From NCBI RefSeq assembly GCF_003570995.1, contig NZ_QXIY01000002.1, positions 62,001 through 126,000 on the forward strand: a DNA stretch of 64,000 nt. Reading direction: 5' to 3'. Position numbers and translations under genes: made by a program. Every line of letters begins with the position of its first letter. The stretch's first letter is position 1. Under the pieces are notes generated by a model. That model had not been told where the DNA came from, made no database searches, and saw only the letters and a program-made list of their open reading frames with translations. Shown here piece by piece: positions 58,596 through 64,000 of the stretch. This DNA is from Candidatus Cryosericum septentrionale (GTDB taxonomy: Bacteria; Caldisericota; Caldisericia; Cryosericales; Cryosericaceae).

Positions 58596-58611
58596 TTGAC
58601 TGACAAGTCAA
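58596..58611 (+). promoter_or_regulatory. Probable TetR operator
   Basis: A perfect inverted repeat TTGACT-GACA-AGTCAA lies 19 bases before the TetR gene and at the predicted transcription start. Size, symmetry and base content fit TetR/AcrR operators. It suggests autorepression and ligand-induced expression of the exporter. Confidence 0.7.
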
Positions 58612-58629
58612 TCAAAGGGGGTCTTGCAG

Positions 58630-59253
58630 ATGGCACCTCGCAGTGAAGAATCAAACACACAGATCAAGGATGACAGACAGAAGCAGATCCTCTCTTCTGC
58701 CCTGAAGGTCTTCATCCATAAGGGCTTCGCGGCCGCAAAAATGAGCGACATCGCGACGGAAGCAGGAATAAGTTACGGGCTCATGTACCACTACTTCCAA
58801 TCGAAGGATGAGATCTACGCCGAACTGGTCAGGGATGCAGTCGATTCCTCGAGACACATGATTGAGCAACTGAAAGCAGACGATATGGAGCCGATCGACA
58901 AGATGCGAGCCCTGGTCGCGGGAATCTTCAAGAGCGTTGGACAGGAGCAATCGGCAGGATACTACTTTGTCCTCATGATGGAGGCCATGACGAGCGGCGT
59001 TTATCCTGTTCAAGCAATCGAGCATCGACATGGTCCAGGGAGATCGTTCGAGATGCTGGTCCGCGTGATCGAACAGGGACAGCACAAGGGCCAGATAGCG
59101 CAGGGAGATCCTGCGCAGCTTGTCTATACGTTCTTTTCAGCAATCCTTGGCCTCGCTTCACTGAAAGTCTCCGGAACCATAGAAACAATGCCTGACCCCG
59201 AAATACTCATGCGAATATTCCAGCCTGCATCACAGACGACAACTCGACATTGA
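58630..59253 (+). CDS. TetR/AcrR-family repressor
   Basis: This 207-residue regulator has an N-terminal HTH (about 15-60: ILSSALKVFIHKGFAAAKMS, DIATEAGISYGLMYHYFQSKDEIYAELV) and an all-helical ligand-binding domain with GYYFVLMMEAMTSG and FSAILGLASL. The ATG at 58630 follows GGGGG; a TTG at 58624 is possible. It is the first gene before the two ABC subunits with a 9-base gap, so it most likely represses the operon through the inverted repeat upstream. Confidence 0.93.
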   Translation: MAPRSEESNTQIKDDRQKQILSSALKVFIHKGFAAAKMSDIATEAGISYGLMYHYFQSKDEIYAELVRDAVDSSRHMIEQLKADDMEPIDKMRALVAGIFKSVGQEQSAGYYFVLMMEAMTSGVYPVQAIEHRHGPGRSFEMLVRVIEQGQHKGQIAQGDPAQLVYTFFSAILGLASLKVSGTIETMPDPEILMRIFQPASQTTTRH

Positions 59254-59262
59254 GGTGGTACC

Positions 59263-60999
59263 GTGCGTAATCTGTTCAAAATATACCGGAATCTGAAGCA
59301 GTTCACCATTCTCATCATTGTCGGTGTGGCACTCATGTACCTGTCGGTCAGGGCCAACCTTGAGCTGCCCACATTGATGTCAAACATAGTCGACAAGGGC
59401 ATCATTGCTGGCGATACCGGCTACATCTGGAAGGAAGGGGGCATCATGCTGCTGATTTCAGCAGCGGGCGGGATCTGTGCCGTACTGGCAAGCCTGATGG
59501 CCGCCCGGTCAGCCCTGGGCCTGGGCAAGGTCCTGCGTGCCAAGATCTTCACGCACGTTGAGAACTTCTCCCTTCACGAATTTGACAAGTTCGGTGCGTC
59601 GACGTTGCTCACGAGGACGACAAACGACGTTGTCCAGATCCAGACGAGCACCGTCCTATTCCTGACCATGATCGCAAACGCACTCTTCACCAGTGTTGGC
59701 GCCGCATTCCTTGCCTATGCCGCAGACCCGCAGCTGACGCGGATCCTGTATGTCGCTCTGCCGATCATCGCCGTGGTGATTGTGGTGGTGATGAGGCTGG
59801 TTATACCGCTGTTCGGCATAGTTCAGACCGAGATCGACAAGATCACGAAGGTTGTTCGTGAGAACCTCACTGGTATCCGCGTCATCCGTGCGTTCAATCG
59901 GATCGACCATGAGAAGGCCCGTTTTGACCAGGCCAACGCTGATGTCACCAATACGTACATCAGCGTGAACCGCATCATGGCGGGACTGATGCCGCTCATG
60001 ATGCTCGTGATGAACGGCGTCACGATCGCGATCATCTGGTTCGGCAGCGAGCGCATCGACGCCGGCGGTCTGACGCTGGGCCCGATGCTTGCCTTCATGC
60101 AGTACGCCCTTCAGATCCTGATAGCGATCCTCATGCTGTCAATGCTGTTCATCCAGTTGCCACGCAGTGTGGCGGCAAGCGACCGAATCATGGCGGTGCT
60201 CGAGACGCGCCCCGAGATAACGGACGCGGCTGAGGCACGACAGATCGATACAGAACGGGGTCATGTGGCTTTCCAGGACGTCACCTTTAGCTATGACGGA
60301 GGCGAAGAGGCTGCCCTGTGCAACATCAGCTTCGACGCAAAGCCCGGCGAGACGACAGCCATCATTGGCAGCACCGGTAGTGGAAAGACCACGCTGGTCA
60401 GCCTCATCCCACGCTTCTACGACGTGGACAGTGGCAAGGTTCTGGTCGATGGCGTGGATGTACGGGAGCTTTCGCAGGAGGACCTCAGACGCAGGATCGG
60501 CTTCGTGCCTCAGAAGGCCGTCCTGTTCACGGGTACAGTAGCAGACAACATCCGTTATGGCAAGAAGGATGCGTCAGACGAGGAGGTAGTCTATGCAGCC
60601 AAGGTGGCACAGGCGGCCGAGTTTATCGAAAGCATGCCGGATGGATATGCGACGATGCTTTCAGAAGGCGGCCTGAACCTCTCAGGAGGTGAGAAGCAGC
60701 GCCTTGCCATGGCTCGCGCTCTTGTCCGAAGGCCGGAAATCCACATCTTTGACGACAGTTTTTCGGCGCTCGACTTCAAAACGGATGCCAACCTCAGAGC
60801 AGCTCTCAAGAAAGAGACCCATGACGCGACGGTCATCATCGTCGCCCAGAGAGTGGGCAGCATCATGAATGCCGACCGTATCATTGTGCTGGATGAAGGA
60901 AGGATCGCTGGTCTCGGGACTCATCAGGAGTTGATGAAAACCTGCGAGGTCTACCGCGAGATTGTTTACTCGCAGCTCTCCGAGGAGGAATTGGCATGA
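59263..60999 (+). CDS. Heterodimeric ABC exporter, subunit with degenerate ATP site
   Basis: This 578-residue half-transporter has six transmembrane helices (about 15-310) and one ATPase domain. Walker A is GSTGSGKTT (369-377), the signature is LSGGEKQR (473-480), and Walker B is IHIFDD (493-498), with Asp498 where catalytic Glu is usual. The switch His is replaced by Gln529 (VAQR). These are the marks of the TM287/BmrC/LmrC-type subunit that carries the non-catalytic Walker site. The start is a GTG at 59263 with GAGGTGG. It overlaps the next gene by four bases (ATGA). Confidence 0.95.
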   Translation: MRNLFKIYRNLKQFTILIIVGVALMYLSVRANLELPTLMSNIVDKGIIAGDTGYIWKEGGIMLLISAAGGICAVLASLMAARSALGLGKVLRAKIFTHVENFSLHEFDKFGASTLLTRTTNDVVQIQTSTVLFLTMIANALFTSVGAAFLAYAADPQLTRILYVALPIIAVVIVVVMRLVIPLFGIVQTEIDKITKVVRENLTGIRVIRAFNRIDHEKARFDQANADVTNTYISVNRIMAGLMPLMMLVMNGVTIAIIWFGSERIDAGGLTLGPMLAFMQYALQILIAILMLSMLFIQLPRSVAASDRIMAVLETRPEITDAAEARQIDTERGHVAFQDVTFSYDGGEEAALCNISFDAKPGETTAIIGSTGSGKTTLVSLIPRFYDVDSGKVLVDGVDVRELSQEDLRRRIGFVPQKAVLFTGTVADNIRYGKKDASDEEVVYAAKVAQAAEFIESMPDGYATMLSEGGLNLSGGEKQRLAMARALVRRPEIHIFDDSFSALDFKTDANLRAALKKETHDATVIIVAQRVGSIMNADRIIVLDEGRIAGLGTHQELMKTCEVYREIVYSQLSEEELA

Positions 61000-63890
61000 G
61001 TGATACTAAGAGAGAACAACCGGTTAGGATGCGCGGACCCATGGGTGGTGGAGGTCCCGGTGGTGGCATGCGCGGAGCCGTGGAGAAGCCCAAGGACTTC
61101 TGGGGCACGACCAGACGTCTCATACAATATCTCAAACCGCAAACCGCTAAACTGATGATTGTATTTGTGCTTGCCATTGCGAGCACTGCGTTTGCCGTGT
61201 ATGGCCCCAAGATTAGTGGAAATGCCGTGAACCAGCTTATGAACGGGTTTGTTGCAAAGAGCATGGTGAGCGAAATCTCCAAGGCCCAGGAGCAGGGCGT
61301 CCCTCAGATCCAGAAGGTCCTGCAGGGAATGCAGACCGCTCAGGACGCAGCGGTGACACAGGCCCAGGCAGCGGTCAAAAAACAGTTTGACACTACTCTG
61401 GCGGCGCAGGAGCAGCAGGCGTACGCTCAGGCGGAGGCACAGGCCAGGAAGGTGCTGGCGACCAATCCTCCGAAAGAGCTGGTAGCGGCTGAGCAAATGG
61501 CCCAGGCCGAGGTCAAGAAGCAGGTCGATGCTCAGGTAGCTGCGCAGAAGAAGCAAGCATACGCACAGGCCGAGGCACAGGCGACCCAGATGTTCGCGAC
61601 GAATCCTCCGCAGGAGCTTCTGGCTGCAGAACAGCAGGCGCAGGCGGCAGCTGAGGCAGCCGCGAAGCAGCAGGTCGATCAGCAGTTTGCTGCCAAGTTC
61701 CCGGGCGTCCCGCTGGAGACCATCCCAGGGTACGCGGCGGCACTCGATGCAGCCCAGAAGCAGGCAGCTGCGGAAGCCAAAGCACAGGTGGACGCTGCCG
61801 CTCTGACTCAGGCGCTCGCGCAGGCGAAAGCCGCCATCGACGCCGCATTCGTGAAACAACAGCCGGCGATGCAGGCGGCGCTCGATGCTGCCCAGAAGCA
61901 GGCCAAGGCACAGGTGGACGCTGCCGCTCTCACGCAGGCACTGTCCCAGGCGAAAGCCGCGGTCGATGCAGCGTTAGTGAAACAAGAGCCGGCGATGGCG
62001 AAGGCACTTGCCGATGCTCAGGCAAAGGCTGCGGATGCAGCAACAAGTGTGGTGGAGAAGGGCTTCCTCGACACTGCCAAGTTGACGCCGGAGCAGCTCA
62101 CGGCCATGCGCGAGTTCGTAGCACTGCCCGTCGTGAGCGGCATCACGGACAACAACAAGAAGGCCGATACGGTCCAGACCATTATCAATCTCGGCAAGAC
62201 ACTGCCGATGACTGGCCAACAACAAACGATCAATGTCTCACAGACAGACCTCGACAAGGGCATCGCCGATATCCGGGAAAACGGTGGCACCATCCCCTTG
62301 CCTGCGATCGGGAAGACCTTGCTCTTCCTGCTCTTGGTCTACGTCCTGAGTGCGCTGCTCACCTTTGTCATGCAGTACATCATGTCGGATGTTGCCCAGA
62401 AGACGACCTATGACATGCGCAGGGAGCTCGACTACAAGCTGGCGGCGCTACCCCTCCGCTACTACGATATGCACTCGAACGGTGAGATCCTGAGTCGCAT
62501 GACCAACGACATGGATACGATCTCGACCACCCTTCAGCAGGGCCTCACACAGGTCATCGTTTCCGTGTTCCAGATTCTCGGCTACATCTACATGATGCTT
62601 ACGATCAGCGGGAAGCTGACCATCGTGACGCTTGCCACCCTACCGCTGTACATCCTCACAACGGCACTCATCGCACGAAAATCGCAGAAGTTCTACCGTG
62701 CACAGCAGGTGCACCTTGGTCGCCTCAGCAGTCATGCAGAGGAGATGTACACCGGCCACAATGTGGTCAAGGCGTTTGGCCATGAACAAGAATCGATCGC
62801 TACCTTCGAGGCGGTCAACAATAACCTGTATCAGGCCGGATGGAAGGCTCAGTTCATGTCAGGCATCATGTTCCCCCTGATGAACTTCATCAGCAACCTT
62901 GGCTATGTCTTCATCGCGGTCCTTGGAGGTGTCTATGTCACCAGGAATCTCCTCAATCTTGGCGACATCACGGCGTTTATCCAGTACTCACGGTCCTTCT
63001 CGATGCCGATCATTCAGACGGCGAGCATTGCAAACGTCATCCAGTCCACCATGGCCTGCGCAGAGCGTGTGTTTGGTGTGCTCGACGAGCCCGAGGAGAA
63101 GCCCGACGCGGAGGACGCGATTGTGATCGCCCAGCCTCGTGGTGCCATAACGTTCGACCACGTTGCGTTCAGTTACCGCCCGACCGAACCCCTGATCGCG
63201 GATATGAATCTTGACGTCAAGCAAGGCGATACCGTTGCCATCGTCGGACCGACCGGAGCAGGCAAGACGACGCTGGTCAACCTGCTCATGCGTTTCTACG
63301 ACATCCAGGGCGGCGCCATCACGTTCGACGGCGTCGAGACCCGGAAAATGCGCCGGGGCAGTCTGCGCACCATGTTTGGTATGGTCCTGCAGGATACCTG
63401 GCTCTTCAACGGCACGATCCGTGAGAATATTGCCTACGGGCGCGACGACGCTACGGAGGAGGAGATCGTGGCTGCCGCAAAGGCAGCGCACGCCGATCAC
63501 TTCATCAGGAGTCTGCCCGAAGGATACGACACCGTTCTCAACGAAGAGGCCTCCAATATCTCGGCTGGTCAGAAGCAGCTGCTGACCATCGCTCGCGTGG
63601 TCCTGGCAGATCCAACCGTCCTGATTCTCGATGAGGCCACAAGCAGCGTCGATACCAGAACGGAAGTACGCATCCAGAAAGCAATGGCACAGCTGATGAC
63701 CGGCAGGACCAGTTTCGTCATCGCCCACCGTCTCTCGACCATCAGAGATGCGCACCACATCCTTGTCATGAACCATGGTTCGATCGTCGAACAGGGCAGT
63801 CACAAAGAGCTGCTTGCAAAGCACGGATTCTACGCCGACCTCTACAACAGCCAGTTCACTGGTGCGGCAGTCACCGAGGAAGCTGTCTGA
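60996..63890 (+). CDS. Heterodimeric ABC exporter, catalytic subunit with a large TM1-TM2 insert
   Basis: This 964-residue subunit has a normal exporter core and an extra ~340-residue part. A Gly/Pro/Met-rich cytosolic N-terminus (15-27) is followed by TM1 (about 50-70) and an Ala/Gln/Lys-rich helical insert (about 86-425) placed outside the cell. TM2 starts near 440. Walker A is GPTGAGKTT (751-759), the signature is ISAGQ (855-859, degenerate LSGGQ), Walker B is LILDE (876-880, catalytic Glu880), and the switch His is 911. Normal members have about 600 residues. It pairs with the preceding subunit to form one catalytic and one degenerate ATP site. Confidence 0.93.
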   Translation: MSDTKREQPVRMRGPMGGGGPGGGMRGAVEKPKDFWGTTRRLIQYLKPQTAKLMIVFVLAIASTAFAVYGPKISGNAVNQLMNGFVAKSMVSEISKAQEQGVPQIQKVLQGMQTAQDAAVTQAQAAVKKQFDTTLAAQEQQAYAQAEAQARKVLATNPPKELVAAEQMAQAEVKKQVDAQVAAQKKQAYAQAEAQATQMFATNPPQELLAAEQQAQAAAEAAAKQQVDQQFAAKFPGVPLETIPGYAAALDAAQKQAAAEAKAQVDAAALTQALAQAKAAIDAAFVKQQPAMQAALDAAQKQAKAQVDAAALTQALSQAKAAVDAALVKQEPAMAKALADAQAKAADAATSVVEKGFLDTAKLTPEQLTAMREFVALPVVSGITDNNKKADTVQTIINLGKTLPMTGQQQTINVSQTDLDKGIADIRENGGTIPLPAIGKTLLFLLLVYVLSALLTFVMQYIMSDVAQKTTYDMRRELDYKLAALPLRYYDMHSNGEILSRMTNDMDTISTTLQQGLTQVIVSVFQILGYIYMMLTISGKLTIVTLATLPLYILTTALIARKSQKFYRAQQVHLGRLSSHAEEMYTGHNVVKAFGHEQESIATFEAVNNNLYQAGWKAQFMSGIMFPLMNFISNLGYVFIAVLGGVYVTRNLLNLGDITAFIQYSRSFSMPIIQTASIANVIQSTMACAERVFGVLDEPEEKPDAEDAIVIAQPRGAITFDHVAFSYRPTEPLIADMNLDVKQGDTVAIVGPTGAGKTTLVNLLMRFYDIQGGAITFDGVETRKMRRGSLRTMFGMVLQDTWLFNGTIRENIAYGRDDATEEEIVAAAKAAHADHFIRSLPEGYDTVLNEEASNISAGQKQLLTIARVVLADPTVLILDEATSSVDTRTEVRIQKAMAQLMTGRTSFVIAHRLSTIRDAHHILVMNHGSIVEQGSHKELLAKHGFYADLYNSQFTGAAVTEEAV
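61251..62270 (+). repeat. Ala/Gln-rich coiled-coil insert with internal repeats
   Basis: Codons for residues 86-425 of the second ABC subunit. Two repeat types are seen. One is AYAQAEAQA...ATNPP(K/Q)EL at about 142-163 and 188-208. The other is ALDAAQKQ...AQVDAAALTQAL...QAKAA at about 249-280 and 296-322. DNA copies are similar but not identical, so the repeats are older than those in the 15-17 kb protein. Confidence 0.85.
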
Positions 63891-63925
63891 GTTCACACAA
63901 CTACCGATCTGAAACAGGTCGTCAC

Positions 63926-63952
63926 CGACCTCGGCCTTCATGGTCGGGGTCG
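63926..63952 (+). terminator. Terminator after the ABC exporter operon
   Basis: CGACCTCGGCC (63926-63936) pairs fully, with two G-T pairs, with GGTCGGGGTCG (63942-63952) around TTCAT. TTTCATT follows. It lies 36 bases after the stop. Confidence 0.65.
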
Positions 63953-63984
63953 TTTCATTGTGCCCTGTCCGTCGTGCTGCAGAT

Positions 63985-64000
63985 TTCCAAGGAGGATGAG
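63985..64000 (+). other. Start region of a gene beyond the window
   Basis: AAGGAGGATGAG at the right edge contains a strong Shine-Dalgarno. The next plus-strand gene may begin just past the edge; ATG at 63996 is too close to the RBS to be sure. Confidence 0.3.

Overview
The window is 64 kb of GC-rich bacterial chromosome, densely coded on both strands with short gaps, many ATGA/TGATG overlaps and good AGGAGG-type ribosome binding sites. TAG, TGA and TAA all serve as ordinary stops. The gene set suggests an anaerobic or microaerophilic bacterium: a molybdenum hydroxylase operon, Feo ferrous iron uptake, Na+-translocating decarboxylase subunits, flavodoxins with an FMN-binding protein and a polyferredoxin, and no cytochromes. 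An adenosine-specific kinase-family protein (common in archaea and deep-branching thermophilic bacteria), copper-amine-oxidase-type stalk domains, DUF4097/SHOCT genes and a heterodimeric ABC exporter fit a deep-branching lineage of Caldisericota or Firmicutes type. That placement is an inference from gene content and is not proven by any marker here.

Layout. 0-7.7 kb: the end of a PIG-L-family deacetylase, HU, RidA, and a six-gene operon for a xanthine-dehydrogenase-type molybdoenzyme (coxS-like, mocA-like, xdhC, coxM-like, MoaD-like, coxL-like). 7.9-14.3 kb: secreted stalk and SIMPL proteins, a two-component system, OsmC, and an adenosine-specific kinase. 14.4-17.6 kb: an AT-richer island with a repeat-built secreted protein and REP-like palindromes. 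17.6-24 kb: an AIM24 protein, a phosphoenolpyruvate-synthase-like protein lacking its phosphohistidine domain, tRNA-Ser, and a large GAF/GGDEF protein. 24-32 kb (minus strand): an ECF sigma module with a TPR protein, feoB with a DtxR-FeoA fusion, NAD(P)HX repair, and acpS. 32-43 kb: DJ-1/PfpI, XRE regulator, pyrG, era, a YvrJ/amidase pair, alr, pcp and a phospholipase C/P1-nuclease-like protein. 43-51 kb: DUF349, a molybdopterin oxidoreductase, a DUF4097/DUF2089/SHOCT operon, and biotin carrier plus OadB-type decarboxylase subunits. 51-56.4 kb: a redox cluster (two flavodoxins, FMN-binding protein, degenerate class V aminotransferase, polyferredoxin, CXXC peptide, TlpA-like protein) and a macro-domain protein. 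56.4-58.5 kb: a 630-bp unit with inverted ends carrying an interrupted gene, a phage-like orphan and a nitroreductase. 58.6-63.9 kb: a TetR regulator with a probable operator, followed by a heterodimeric ABC exporter.

How the genes fit together. The molybdenum hydroxylase operon carries the enzyme and cofactor-handling genes. The flavodoxin/polyferredoxin/CXXC/TlpA cluster looks like an electron path from cytoplasmic flavins to extracytoplasmic thiols. The TetR-ABC operon looks like a self-regulated drug or lipid exporter. Its second subunit carries a ~340-residue Ala/Gln-rich helical insert between TM1 and TM2, which is the most unusual feature of the window. Other unusual points are a catalytic-lysine-less aminotransferase, a His-domain-less PEP-synthase-like protein next to an MFS-like 39-residue peptide, and a flavodoxin whose start position is occupied by GTT.
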